Assembly (NCBI GenBank): GCA_022495005.1
Contig: JAGYXB010001002.1
Coordinates: forward strand, 248,001-312,000
Reading direction: 5' to 3'
DNA from: Rhyacophila brunnea
Lineage: Eukaryota > Arthropoda > Insecta > Trichoptera > Rhyacophilidae
DNA length: 64,000 bases
Shown here: piece after piece, positions 33,806 through 46,861 of the stretch
Position numbering within the stretch: position 1 is the stretch's first letter
Layout: each line of letters opens with the position of its first letter
The notes under the pieces: model-generated
Told to the model about the DNA's origin: nothing
Databases searched by the model: none
What the model saw: only the letters and a program-made list of their open reading frames with translations
Position numbers and translations under genes: made by a program

Positions 33806-35689
33806 TATATTAAATATAAAAATAGTAACATCTTGTTTAAATCCCATTTCACGCATAAAATAAATAGGTTGTGTGAAAGCTGCTCCTGTTTTTTTATTTT
33901 TTTTTAATAATTTGTTTTTTGTACTTGTTTAATCCTCATTAATTTGAATAATTTTGAATCTGCAAAATCCTACGAGTGTACTGATTTATGCTTTCACGCT
34001 AGTACCTACCGCAGATTGCTTGTCATATGGGTTGGTAGCTTTCTGAATAAATGGCTTCAGTCCACGGTTTTTTTTGTGCGTTTCCCATTCCACGTAGGTA
34101 GCTGTTATCGACGACAAAATCAGCACTGTTTGTGAACAAGCTTTTTTTGTTTGTTGATTATGTTTTCAACAAAATGAACATCGATATAGGCTGACAAGAT
34201 AAAATCTTACGTCAATCATTTTGAATCACACACAAAGCATCATGCCATATAAAAATGATCCAATAGTGTACAATTATGTATTGATACACTAGCTCCGTCT
34301 ATTGATACATCGGCACGAGATTGATCGATATAATATTATGTTCCATATATCTTACATAGTTCCTACATAATTACATTCTTCAATATTCAAATATCTATAT
34401 AATATAGGTCAAAATTTCAAAATGAAAATAATTCTGACAAGTCAAATAAAAGAACTTAAATTAAACTCTATCTTGTACCGTCGTGAAAATTCAAAATTTG
34501 AATTGGCAAGGAAGATAATTGAAAGAAACAAACTTTATATTTTTGTATGTATCAGTTGGAACCAAGTAGAAAAATAAAATCAAACAAACATATTTTGGAT
34601 GTTATATTATAATGTATGGATTGTAAATAATATCATAATATCCATTCGCATTATATATCGTTTTATCAAATTGGACTATCTGTCCGTTTGTTTGGTTATA
34701 TTGATAATACTGGTACAGTTTATACACTATATTTTGGTTACCAATTTAGTAAAGTCTCCAAAGGACCATCAAACGATTAATTATTTTTGATAATAATGCT
34801 GTCAATCCGACTGGACCATCGGGACTAGAGAGAGGATCTGGAGAGAGCTTCTCAGATGTACACCTTAATTTCAATAGAGGAAAATAGCCATATCTTTAGA
34901 CATTTTTCAAGAGATCAATAATTGTCTGCGTAATAACTCAAATAAGAGAGCTTTTACTTTAAACAGCAATGCTTGCCTCGAATGTAAAATTCGAAAAGTT
35001 TTAGTTTGGATGAATATTCCAGGCATATCACATATCGTATTGTACCTTGAACGATATAATAATAGGAAGTAAAGTACCAAAAAATAAATTACTAATTAGG
35101 TAGATTAAAAGATAAAACGTAATAATTTATTCTGTTATGTGCTACTTGGCATTTTCTATTTTTTAATCATGACGTAAAGAACGTATACTGACAAAAATTG
35201 TGTTTTATTTATTAATCGCTTGAAGTGACTTAAATAATGAGGCATTTTTAATGATATGAAGAGACGTTGTTATTATTAAACTTGATTGATTAAATTTGTT
35301 CGTTAGCTATGAAACATTTTTATGTCGTTTTCCATTTCAAATAAAAACGTGTACACAACATCGACTTTGAAAATAGTAGCATAATAATATTATATTGTAC
35401 TCAAAAGTATGCATCATAATGAAGAAATAATACTTCTCTACACATGCAGGTGTATTCCAACATAACACCTAACTCCAACATTATGCAAAATGATAATATT
35501 AATGTTATAACGTATTCTATAATTTAGTATGAAACGTCAAAAATAACACATTAAACGGCGGTTTTACCAGTTGCTTTAATTAGAAAACTTCTCGAACTAT
35601 CATTGTAAGGTGCACTGCGCAATAGCGATATCGTATGACCTCAACCGAAGCATACAAGAGTTTGGACGAAAGTTGAAACACGGGTGGTC
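33806..35689. other. AT-rich stretch without supported genes
   Basis: About 1.9 kb. A 63-codon frame at 33944-34135 and another at 34599-34790 look random. Confidence 0.5.
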
Positions 35690-36260
35690 CGGGTAGGGAA
35701 AGCGTAGTTGAGTTTACATAATATGAGGGACGTAGTTTTTTGTGGTTCGTCGACTTGAAACGAGTATACATAAAGTCATGGGAATGGGACAACTAGACGC
35801 CAGGATAATTGGACGCCGCACTATTGTAGACACGCAAACAGAACATAGACGATGAATTTTAATCAGTAGTACTACTTAGTAGTTCTAATTCATTTTACTC
35901 TTAACATAATGTTTTTTTAGCGGATTGAGAATTACCATGCCCGAAGCTTTATATAAAAACAAAAATCTCTTTTTTCGTTGGAACTTAAACATACGCACGA
36001 TTAAATCAATATTTACGGTGCATATTTAAATTCTCACCAACTTGTTAATCATAATACCTATAATAATTCAAATATAAATAAAAATATTAAATATATTTTT
36101 TAAAAGTACATATAAGTACCTAACGTCTATTTATTTTCGAATTGCGTGGCGTCCAGTTGTCCCGGCGCCAAATCGTCCTAGACCCAAAGTCATGATGCCA
36201 ACCCTGGAAGTGATCATGGATCCTATTACATAGCGTCAGGTTCTGCATTTTTTTTGTTAT
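35690..36260 (+). repeat. Dispersed repeat F, copy 1, split by a MITE
   Basis: Left part 35690-35780 (GTAGTTTTTTGTGGTTCGTC ... GTATACATAAAGTCATG) and right part 36186-36260 (AAAGTCATGATGCCAACCCT, GGAAGTGATCATGGATCCTA) join across the MITE at 35781-36185 to give the same order as the tandem units at 55144-55500 (TATACACAACAAGTCATCAT, GCCAGCCCTGAAAGTGATCC). Non-coding, class unknown. Confidence 0.7.
35781..36185. mobile_element. 405 bp MITE with 9 bp TSD AAAGTCATG
   Basis: Exact direct repeats AAAGTCATG at 35772-35780 and 36186-36194. Each end carries two tandem diverged copies of GGACAACTGGACGCC, inverted between the ends (left GGGACAACTAGACGCC, AGGATAATTGGACGCC; right, inverted, AGGACGATTTGGCGCC, GGGACAACTGGACGCC). 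A 9 bp duplication fits Mutator-like (MULE) elements, though the ends are not a known MULE terminus to me. No coding capacity. Confidence 0.8.
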
Positions 36261-36559
36261 GTACATAATATTATCAAGCATGAAGAAAACTGAAAAAAAA
36301 AATAATATGCCATGTAAAGTCAAAAAAGTCGAGAAATAGCTATATGGATAGACTAAACCAGAGTGCTAAAAAGGTTTTCCACTGACATAGACTCTTAATG
36401 CCGCTGTATATAGAGCCAGGCTGCGAGTAAGGCTGCCGCTCGTCGGTCAAATCATCCTCAGTCATAGAATCTCACGAAGTATGTTATCAAACAATAGTTA
36501 CATACTTAACACATCACAGAACTTAACGTGCGTATATCATAATAGTACTTGTATGGTCA

Positions 36560-36830
36560 AATAACAAATTAAGGGGGTAAGTAGTTGGATCCACGACCAT
36601 TTCCTGGACTATTACCATAACTTATCGTATATACCATCATCTGAGGTAGACAAAGTACCAACAAAATCTCATTTTCCATACGAAACCAAAACGTACACGC
36701 GGTTCCCTTGAAGTACCAAGTAACGGAGGTGAAAAATAATGATTTGAGTTTCCTCATCTCCGCCCGCCATATATATGCAGCCGCGGTTTGTGCACGGCCA
36801 CCCTCCATGACGCTATAAACGTGTCAGAAT
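36560..36830 (-). repeat. Dispersed repeat F-related unit, inverted
   Basis: On the minus strand: ACTTGGTACTTCAAGGGAAC, GAGATTTTGTTGGTACTTTG, TCTACCTCAGATGATGGTAT, then CCAGGAAATGGTCGTGGATC. This parallels the order TTTTGTGATTTGTTTACCTG ... GAAAGTGATC and GGCATTTGAAAGGGACGG in 55144-55500. Identity is moderate. Confidence 0.5.
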
Positions 36831-37010
36831 GAAAAGATTTTAGTGCCACACTTCCTTGTCCCGAAGCAATACTTCACGGGACTGATGTAACAACCATGCA
36901 CCTTGGTGCTTAAAGAAAGAGTTTTAGAAAATAAAAAGAATCTTGACTTGCTCTGCCGTCATTTATCTTTAATCTATTTAATTTATCTTTAATCATTTAT
37001 CTTGAATGAG

Positions 37011-37096
37011 ATGAAGTGTCTTCTGTACCCGTGTACAGAAAATCTGCCGAAACAGAGGAGTCAGGAGTTGAAAGTGATGAATCTAAGGAGGGATAG
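37011..37096 (+). CDS. Candidate 3'-terminal exon with acidic C terminus
   Basis: After an acceptor-like GAATGAG the frame reads EVSSVPVYRKSAETEESGVE then SDESKEG and TAG at 37094-37096. The composition (Ser/Glu-rich, no AT-driven residues) is protein-like. The following 290 bp end near AATAAA (37390-37395), fitting a 3' UTR. No upstream exon was found and the protein is not recognised. A 13 bp tandem repeat ATTTATCTTTAAT lies just upstream. Confidence 0.3.
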
Positions 37097-37399
37097 GAAT
37101 TATCCCGTCCTTCATATGGAGTGGGAGCTACGGCTACTTTCAAATTTGGTATTATGACTTTTCGTGTACACTGTCGTCTCAGGTATACTAATCACAAAAG
37201 ACACAGAGTCATTCATGTTTTGTATACTCAACCCCCTCTTCCTACCCATCTCAAAGATTCGACTTTTAGACCACAGATAACGGTATTGTACCTACACATT
37301 GGCAACATGCTGGGATTATCTCAGAAATACAACGAAACGGTGTTATTAGGTGTTACATTTATTATAGTTACATATTATTATATATTTTGAATAAATTTG

Positions 37400-38700
37400 T
37401 AAATAAAAATAAAAAAATAAACATATCATACTGTATGTTTGCACGCATGGCTGTGTTAAAAAATACTTGGTAGAAACTTTTGATGCAAATAAAAAATATT
37501 TTGAAGATATACACATTTGTTATTTTTTGATGTTTTTAAAAATATTGGCAGGTATTATACTATTTCAATAATTGATTACTTTAAAAGGAAAACGATTATC
37601 ATAATTTCAAAAAGAAGGGTTAATAATTGATAATTATTTTTTACTCTAAATAACAATTAAAATGCATTGATTTATTTTCAAATTTTAATATCAAGCATGA
37701 ATATTTCAAGTGTTATTTTACGAGTGCATCGTTATCTGTGTCCAGTATCCGGAATGCTTACTTCAATTTTATTATTCAAATATTTTTTTGATTTTTTTAT
37801 TCGGTTATTTTTCCGGCAGACTGCAGAGCTAGGTATAGTAATAAGTTGCACAGATATCAAACATTTAAATAATATTTTGGATGACTATTAATTATCCCGA
37901 TTAACGAAAACAGTTCCGTGATCATGGCAGAGTTATGTAGCTTTGAGGAGTTATACCATATAGCCTAAAATACGATTAAGTATTAATTTAGTACCTATTA
38001 ATTAAGTTGCTAGTAAGTATGCGTAGACACCTATAGGTTTTGTATTGCTACGGCCTTGAGTAGAGGTATAATGATGTTTCTTCATTTGACTATGTCTGAT
38101 CCAAATATGATCATATTGGCCTATGGATTTCCACAGAATGGAGGTTTGTTGATTAAGATAATACATTGATTTTGAATAGGTACTGTTTAGTAGAAATACA
38201 TTGATTAAAATAAACAAAATTTATCTTTTGCCATGTTCGATCATAAATCGTTATTCATTCACCCAACTTGTACTGAATCAACACACACAATCAAAAATAC
38301 GATATGCAATTTTTTATGTCCACGGTATCTGAGTTGGTAGATCTCTTGGGTTGAAACCAGTAGCTGGGCAAAAACAAATGTAACTTAATCCATAACATTG
38401 TTAATAATATTATAAATATGTGGATTTGGGGAAACTTCAGTAGTTTCAAATACTCACGGAAGATTGAATAAAAACTAATAAAATTACATAATTATTATAA
38501 AATCAACTAGTATTGTAATTCAAACTTTGGTTAATAATCTTGGCAATAAGATCAAATTTAAATAAGAAATAAAACCAATTGACTCAAGAATTGTATTATT
38601 TGTTGTCATATAAACTAAAATTGTTGGCATTTTATGTTACAAACAAATCCTTTAATTATAATTTCTCCGCTCGTGCAAATTTCATGAACCCACTTTTTAC
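37400..38700. other. AT-rich stretch without supported features
   Basis: No gene seen. A tRNA-like snippet at about 38322-38370 (TCTGAGTTGGTAGATC, GGGTTGAAACC) has A- and B-box-like strings, but they are too close together for a tRNA promoter. Confidence 0.45.
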
Positions 38701-38775
38701 ATACTACACTGACGAAGGACTCTCGAAACGTTTACAATAAAATACGTGCCTTTAATTTTTTTCTCGTATTAATAA
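38701..38775 (+). repeat. Hammerhead-like motif in a retroelement-type tail
   Basis: CTGACGA at 38709-38715 and GAAACG at 38725-38730 are separated by nine bases, followed by TTTACAATAAAATACGTGCC. The spacing and order match the two conserved boxes of a hammerhead core with a very short helix II. The helix II bases do not pair well, so it is likely decayed. Such motifs are known in Penelope-like retroelements. Confidence 0.45.
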
Positions 38776-41273
38776 TTTTATTCCGTACCAGCCTCCTCAA
38801 TGCATAGGACAAGTACAAGGTTATACTGTTCCACTCGGTCCAGTGTCAAAACTTAGCTATATTTCAATACATAGATAACTCTTGTGACATGGTTGAATCA
38901 TAAGGAAATATCAGCCACGATTAAAGTAAATAGATATGTAGAATAATTACACTCTATTGAATCCACCAAATCTCCGTTAAGTTATTATTTCAATAATTTT
39001 GGATAAACAAAGTTATTATTAAGTGTTTTCGTTTACGCCTTCGTCGAAAAATCTGGAAAATTTTTCTATAGAAGCGTCTTGCATGGCAAACAATAACTTA
39101 TGATTGATCGGATTTTTTCGCTTTGATGAAGATATCGATTACTTGATAGTCTATAAAAAGTCAATCAAGATTGATTATTTTCCTGTTTCATATAATATAT
39201 AATATTTATATTCACTAACGATCAGTATTTCATAAATATTTTGTTTAAATATCAGAGAATCATTAACTAACTGAACTGTCTATTAATAGGCAGAATAATC
39301 TAATTTCGTGAATGTTTGCAATCGCTATTAATACAGTTATCGCTTGCCGGTACGATCGGAAAATTCAATTTAAGTATTACTTGAGACTGACTGAGCATAG
39401 TTACTTCACTATAATTTTGAGTTGAAAATATCTTAATAAGTTTTGTACTGTTCAACGATTACATTATAAAATTGTTTTATCGCAATTTTAATTTAATTAA
39501 CGCGATGTTTTTACACACCAGAGGCACCTAGCGTAAAAATACGAAGCTTGCAATTTGAGACATTTTTTTTTTGATAATTTACAATGTCAACTGTGTTAAT
39601 TAATAAATTTGTAAGATCTGAAAACATTTAAAAAATAAAAAAAAAAATAGTAACCGTTATTATTTCCAACTGATATGTAGCTTTCATCGTTTTCTCTCGT
39701 TCGGCGTCGCCTTAACTGTGTTATATTTTCATTCAAAACTATCGTACTTCATGCTTATGTGGTACCTATGTTTATAGTTTAGAGATAATTGAACTTTAAT
39801 GTTTGTTTCATACAAATCAAATAGTTAACTTTACTTTATTTTAGATAAACTCACAATTATTGTAAAAATGTAATAAAATGTGAATTTCTTGAATTAGACC
39901 CCATCTTATTATTACACAATATATTTTATGGTCATATTTGTTATTAAAATTTAGTATATTTTGTTGATTTTTGTCTAATTCCTAGTTTTAATATTTTTTA
40001 TATCTATTTTAAAAAACATCAATTTTTATAAAAATATAAATGTGTATAACTTGTAATCTTTTTTATTTATATCAAATCGAGCTTCAATATTGGGACCATA
40101 AGTAAATAATAATAAATAATTAATACAATTGAATATCATTTGATCTAATTTCATGGGAGGTAATCAGGCAAAGAGGCGTATCAGTATATAATGTTATAAA
40201 ATGTATACTCTAATAATCTCTAATACGCGAGCTCTAGCCTCATTTTTAAGAAAAATAAGGTCTGATCATACCACCAGCGTATAAACCATAGCAAACGCTG
40301 CATTTTTTGTAAATATAATGTAGTCTGTAGGGTCTCTTCTGGATTGCTCTCACTCTATAAATGCGGCAATTTTACTTATTATCAAATCCATTAAGCCAAA
40401 AATAAGCCTAATGGGTTTACATAATTTTACTATATAACAACGGGTCAATTTCATTAATATTTTTTGATAACACGTATATTGGTGTTAAAAATATAACTAA
40501 TAGATCAAAATATTGTTATTTATAATAAATTAAAATAATATAATATTAAATTGATTTACGTGGAAAACATAACATTTTCAAACATTGTGCCACACAAAGA
40601 ATCGATAAATCAAACCGTTGAGTTTTTTTACTACAGGTCTTTTTCTTTCGTAGCATAAAAATTGGACATGAAAAACTCTGTAAAAAAAGTGTCAGATTTG
40701 ATCCTGGAAAAATAATTCGATTTTTCTCGAACAATAGTTGTATTTTTGGTAAGAGTAGGGGAAAAGTTTTTTTGCTTTATTTTTATGTGGCAAAAATTCC
40801 TATGCAAAAGAAATGGTAGGTACCACTTATGAGGAAGCAATTTTGATTTTATCAGAAAAAGGCGAGACGGTGTATTTTATATGGAGCATGAAATAACTCA
40901 CCGTGGAGTTTTCTAAAAAGTGTTTGGAAAATTATTCAATCAATTTCTGTAGCTAAGTTTTCAACGCAGAAAATCCAATTACTAAAATTGGCAATAAGAC
41001 AGGGAAAAAACGAAAAAATTATCAGTAGGTTTGGCTTTTACGTAACTAAAGGGGAATACGTCAAAGGTGAAAATTTCACGAAAATTCTTTGAAGTGTTTT
41101 ATAAAATGAAATATATATAGACATAATATTAATATTGTTCGAGATACATATATAAATACATTGAAAATACCTTATATATATGTATAGAACAACGCAATTG
41201 AAGAAACGCATCTTCAGCCAGGTGGAGCCTGATATTATGGTTTCCTGTTATTATCAAAATCACTAAAATAATT
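38776..41273. other. AT-rich stretch without supported genes
   Basis: About 2.5 kb with only short chance frames (two overlapping minus-strand frames at 40546-40840). Confidence 0.5.
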
Positions 41274-42663
41274 GGGGGACATGCTCGTCGAAGGTCAAAA
41301 TTGAGTTTTTATTGTATTTTCAAACCATGATCCTGGACACTCCTTAAAAGTTGTAGATAATCTATTTATATAATTTTGAAGCCTTATTATCCTTTATAGT
41401 TATTTTAAACATTTGATGACTGCATAAAGTATTTTTGTTACATAAAATAGTATTCTTTTAAACCTCTCGCTCTAATGTTTTAGAATATAGTCATATTTCG
41501 GTACATAACTGTGCAGTGGTGTTAAGATTTTTTACATTTATTAATTTTTAAACGCATTTATGAAACTATTAGTATAATTTATTACGAGATATTTTTTGTA
41601 AAATATTCACGATAAAAAATTATATTGATAATCTCTGTGATCCCAAATTTGACAAGAATTAGGCATTTTATTATTCAAAAAATTTTCAAGATTAACACAT
41701 TTGAAGATGATTCTAAAGATTATTATTATAAGCTATGTCTTTGACCATTCAAGTGTGATAAACATCTTATGAATAATGATTGCTTTATAATAATTATTGA
41801 CCTAAGAATAAGGTAGTGTTTTTTTGAAATACGCCATTTCTTTTGTCATTCCCTAGTAGTTAAGCTACAACATACGGCCGTAGCCATAAATTGACAAACT
41901 ATAATTAAAGTAGGGAGTAAAATTATGTTAACGCGCGTGTTTGAACATGTACCTAACCAATTTTTTTTTATTTTTTTTAAACGGTACATGTTCAAACACG
42001 CGCGTCAATATCATTTTACTCCCTACTTCAATTATAGTTTGTCAATTTATGGCTACGGCCGTATGTTGTAGCTTAACCACTGGGGAATGACAAAAGAAAT
42101 GGCGTATTTCAAAAAAACACTACCTTATTCTTAGGTCAATAATTATTATAAAGCAATCATTATTCATAAGATGTTTATCACACTTGAATGGTCAAAGACA
42201 TAGCTTATAATAAGTATCTTTAGAATCATCTTCAAATGTGTTAATCTTGCCGATTTTTTGAATAATAAAATGCCTAATTCTTGTCAAATTTGGGATCACA
42301 GAGATTATCAATATAATTTTTTATCGTGAATATTTTACAAAAATTATCTCGTAATAAATTATACTAATGGTTTTATAAATGCGTTTAAAAATTAATAAAT
42401 GTAAAAAATCTTAACACCACTGCACAGTTATGTACCGAAATATGACTATATTCTAAAACATTAGAGCGAGAGGTTTAAAAGAATATTATTTTATGTAAAA
42501 AAAATACTTTATGCAGTCATCAAATGTTTAAAATAACTATAAAGGATAATAAGGCTTCAAAATTATATAAATAGATTATCTACAATGTTTAAGGAGTGTC
42601 CAGGATCATGGTTTGAAAATACAATAAAAACTCAATTTTGACCTACGACGAGCACGTGGGCCG
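41274..42663. mobile_element. 1390 bp foldback element, second complete copy
   Basis: Same structure as 25267-26654: the left arm starts GGGGGACATGCTCGTCGAAG, the right arm ends with the inverse of TGCTCGTCGTAGGTC, and the centre lies near 41968 in a poly-T tract. The GTTTGAACATGTACC/GGTACATGTTCAAAC match at the centre is cleaner than in the other copy. The right end abuts TTAA (42664-42667); the left flank TAAT has decayed. Arms are highly similar, so the element would form a hairpin of nearly 700 bp. Non-coding. Confidence 0.85.
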
Positions 42664-43110
42664 TTAAGAAATTACTGTTTCTATATATATCTACAGTTTT
42701 TAAAAACTTAGATATACTATTTATATTTTGCTTAACTTTCTTTCAACAGAACAATGTTTTCTTCAATAACTTAATATATAAAAGTAACGCCGGAAAAGGT
42801 TACTAAATAAAATAGCTGCATTGTACATGCCAGTTTTATTTGTTGCAAAATTTATACTGCAGACATCACTGCAAAAGCGTACTTATGTATTTCTCTGGGT
42901 AACATAATCGCTCTAATTACAGTGACACAAACACAATTAACTCAAAACTCAGTAACTTAGTTAGATAAAGCATTTAAAATCTACAGATAATGTTAGTAAT
43001 ATCCATTACCCTGTTTAAATTACAAAGCTAATTTCTTGGCAGAATTAGAAACATTGTTGCAAGTTGTATTTGTAGTTGCATTGTTGTAACAAGATTGTTA
43101 ATATATTATC

Positions 43111-43153
43111 AATTATTATTATTAATATTATTATTATAATTAATAATAATAAT
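43111..43153. repeat. ATT/TAA microsatellite
   Basis: Imperfect run of ATT/TAA triplets that partly forms a palindrome (ATTATTATTAATATTATTAT then ATAATTAATAATAATAAT). Confidence 0.8.
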
Positions 43154-43382
43154 GGATGGATCGATAACTTAATATAATATTGAATCTTGTAGAGTATACT
43201 AAATAATATATAAAAAATAATAATTAATTATCTATTACAAGAAAACTAAAACTAATCATAGCTAAAATGAAACTAACTAAAATAAATCATAGCTCCTGTC
43301 GTCCATTCGTCCTACTCCATTCGGTTAGGATTAAATAAATCTAATATATTCAAATTAACTGATGATTTACCTTGTTCCACAG

Positions 43383-43593
43383 GTGTGTCAAATTTCAAGC
43401 AATAAAAAAGTTGCTGAACTTGAAATTCAATCCTAATTCATGGTTAGATGCACGTCATCTGGTGTCTTACCGCAAATCGAGGCCATGTTTGACGATACTT
43501 TACTCATCAGGTGTACAATTAATTTACTTTACAGACAATTTTGGCCAAGAAGAATTTATGGTGTGTAAAATAATACATAGTTTGATTCTATAG
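43383..43593 (+). CDS. Candidate exon after a pyrimidine-rich acceptor
   Basis: TTACCTTGTTCCACAG precedes 43383. The following frame reads CVKFQAIKKLLNLKFNPNSW, LDARHLVSYRKSRPCLTILY then SSGVQLIYFTDNFGQEEF and ends at TAG 43591-43593. Acceptor quality is good and codon composition is better than in most frames here, but no domain is recognised and no partner exon was found. Confidence 0.27.
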
Positions 43594-46234
43594 TATGTAT
43601 TCAATGCAATAAAAAGTTGATTTTTTTAAAATCATATTATGTACATACAATGTACATTATAATAAGCATTAGCCGGGTCATACATAAAAACTCTTCTTGA
43701 CTGCAACACGTCGATTTTTTAAATGTGATTTCGTTATTCACAAACCACGACATGTCATGTATCCCTAATGTACCAGCGCACATAGCATCGGTGGGACATT
43801 TTTGGTAGAAAAATACATCTTTAGAGTTATGATTTCATGTTAAAGAGGTAAGGTGGTTAACGGTAATTTTATAATATCTTTATTCACAGTGTGTTCGTGA
43901 CGTCTCTCAATGTTCTTATAAATAATGTTTAGTCGACAGTGCAAATGGCGCAAATTGCGAATATATGGAAATCAATCGGACATGTAATATCATAGGTGAT
44001 ATTTATAATACTACATCCTAATGAACTCTGGCCTTGGAGAATAATTATAGTTTTGCAGCATTATGACTGTTATCTCGTATGATTTTGAAAGATTAAATTG
44101 AACGCCTTTATTTTGAAATATATAACGAGTTCATCAAAATTTTATTTCGTTAGTGCCAAAAGATATTGAGACAAACAATATACTAACATTTTCTGTATAT
44201 TTTCTTACTGTAAACAAAAAACTGCCCAATTCAAAATTGTCATAAAACAACTCTGATTACAACTTTAGGAAGTCGCACTGACTTATTTGAACCAAAGTGT
44301 TAATGCTATGTTATTGCAACCAAAGTGTTAATGCTAAGTCTGATATTTCTATGTATTTTCTTAGATAAATAATCTATGAAAACATCAATAACTTCACCCA
44401 AAATTACTACATCGCTTGACAAAAAGCACCGTTTAAATTGAATAAACAAACCTCTCTCTGCGCCATTTGAATATTTGCTTTAATCGAGCTACACAAATAG
44501 ATATTATAAAGAGAACGTACCTACATACTGTATGAAATTATTTGCATAGATATAAAACAGATTTTTTCTTCTTGTCAATCATTTACTTATTCAGTCCAAA
44601 TACTGTTGGATATATGCGTCTATCTTGTAATAATTTAGAAAAAACTATTTTAAATTATCTATGTTTAATAACAAACGCTCATATCATATTATCACACTTG
44701 GCTCAACTATCCAGGATGGTCTCTGACCTAATTAAGTTATCTGAAGATGTAATCTATATATTATTTTATAACATACAAAGTATGTTTATTCCTTCCTTCC
44801 AAATTTGAATTTTCACCACAGATAAAGAAAGTTTGCATTGTTTAATGTTCTTATGTTTGATTTGTACTACTTGCATTATTATGACATATTATTGAATGCC
44901 TACGCTACCGTTATTTTGCTATTGATAAATAATGTAATTATTATTACTAGTGGAGCCAGTCGTCTTCGCTAGACAAATTATTAGGATTGGCGTCTTAACT
45001 ACATAGTGGTGGATTGTAATAAAATAATGTAATAAATCTAATAATACTTATTATGCTCTGACTTGTGATACTTTAATACTACTTACTTTACCACTTTAAT
45101 ACCACTTTACCACTTTAATAGATATTTAAGATTTTTAAAGTATGGTTTTAAATTTTAATAATTTTCCAGAAAAATAGTTATGATTTGTGATATATCGAGT
45201 ACCTATATATTATAAAGTATTAAAAGGCACTACAATTAATTTGTGACATAAACAGAAATATATGAAAAAGTATGGTTTCGGATAGAAAACGTGTTTTTGG
45301 AACTAATTTTTATCTGAAAATGTAATTTCTTTAAAAGTATCCTCGATTCAAATTGTAGAGATTTCGGAAGTGCAAAAATCTAAGTGAAAATGTTGAAAAA
45401 TTAACAAACTGGCGTTTAAATAAGAAATGAGTATGTTACTGAAAAGATTTTAGAGTAATTATTATAGGGATTTTGAAAATAAATAGTGGATGACTTTGTA
45501 CGACAGTAATAATTATAAGAATGATTCATTTTAAAATTTAATTGAATTAAAAAATCATTTACATACTTACCCAATTAATCATATTTTATTAAAAAAAAAC
45601 ATTTTTAGATGCAAGTATTATTATCAGAAAGCATTTTTATATACTACTTATGCAATGCAGCGTGTAATGGAAAACCAAAATTCGCTCGGAAAATCTAAAC
45701 AATAACTGACTCGCGGAGGAAGGCTGGAAAAGTGTGATGAGAATCGTGTAGTCTGGCGCCGTAGTGTAGACGAGGTTTTCCGCAACATTGCGAGGATTTT
45801 GAAAGCTTTCCCGGGAAATTGTTACCTGGGAACTTGACGAAAATGAATCTGAGCGTAGGTATGGCGCTAGAATTGCAATACGACTCTCGGGTACCTCTTA
45901 TGTAGATCTGCATGAATAACTGAACAAAACTCCATGGAATAGTTTGAAGTTTTTAAGTAGCTTTGCAAGAATATACTCATGAAATACATTTAGTTACAAT
46001 AGAGAGTTGAAGTTACATAAATTCAATTATTCTGAATGGCGAAAAATTAAGTGAAGTTTCCTTTAACATACAATTCATAAGCATTATAAAGATATTATTA
46101 TGTACTATGAACGCCAGATTATTTTTTATTATTAGCGTAATATTATTATAATCAATATATTTCATATTTATTTCTTCATAGCAATATTATAATTATTATT
46201 TATTTAATTTAATAACATTTTTTTTATTGTACTT
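43594..46234. other. AT-rich stretch without supported genes
   Basis: About 2.6 kb. An 88-codon plus-strand frame at 44542-44808 is hydrophobic and Ile/Leu-rich, as expected from AT-rich DNA. A GC-richer patch at 45700-45905 holds a 72-codon minus-strand frame with no motif. Confidence 0.5.
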
Positions 46235-46300
46235 ATGTATTCCACTTTAATTTAATAACTGGACCGGTTTTGTCCGCCTCAGAGGGACATTTTTTCAACT
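46235..46300 (-). repeat. Retroelement-like repeat H, copy 2
   Basis: On the minus strand: ATGTCCCTCTGAGGCGGAC, AAAACCGGTCCAGTT, then a tail with AAGTGGAATACATAAGTAC. Aligns with 20430-20545 and 55863-55950. Confidence 0.5.
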
Positions 46301-46861
46301 AAAGAATATTCAACACAACAGCCATTTATTAATGCATTTTTTTTTACTTTTAACTCATAATTTTGTTAGAATTAATACTGCTCGTATTTTCTCGATTGTC
46401 GATCAATTGTTAATAATGTATACTTATGTTATAAATTTTATAAACGACCTATTAATCAAACATCTCTATTTTTATTGTATTTTAATAGTCAATTACTATA
46501 GGTAGTAATCATTATTCAAATTTATAAGTGCGCAATTATTTAGAATATTCAAATAAACAATTAAAAAAACCTCTACGTAATAGAGCTTCAAAGATGTGGG
46601 CTATGAACAATGTTTTATAGCCGCTATTTTCCCATTCGCCATCCTACAGGATATTGATTAAAATTTGTTACCAAATTAACTATAATTATTGAATAGGTAC
46701 TTAAGAAGATTTAAATTTTTTATTTAAATTTAAATTATTTGTTAAATACTTTGGTGTAACAAAATAATTTTTTATGTAAATTTAATTAATACAGATAAAT
46801 CAACTAATTTTATTAAAATACTTTTACTGTAGCGAATATTTTTGTTTCTCAAAGCGAGCTT
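46301..46861. other. AT-rich stretch without supported features
   Basis: Nothing identifiable. Confidence 0.5.

Noticed and set aside
38322..38370. tRNA-like A-box and B-box strings
   Set aside because: The boxes are about 20 bp apart, too close for a tRNA or SINE promoter, and no cloverleaf can be drawn.
18700..42663. The long palindromes as a replication or assembly artefact
   Set aside because: Two separate complete copies at different sites, with arms diverged from each other, argue for a real element family instead of a single inverted assembly error.
43441..43500. Minus-strand ATGGCCTCGATTTGCG|GTAAGA as a first exon
   Set aside because: The opposite strand is a longer open frame with a better acceptor, and the minus-strand peptide would be only five residues before the donor.
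44542..44808. 88-codon plus-strand frame with hydrophobic stretches
   Set aside because: Ile/Leu/Tyr/Asn content matches translated AT-rich non-coding DNA and no signals flank it.
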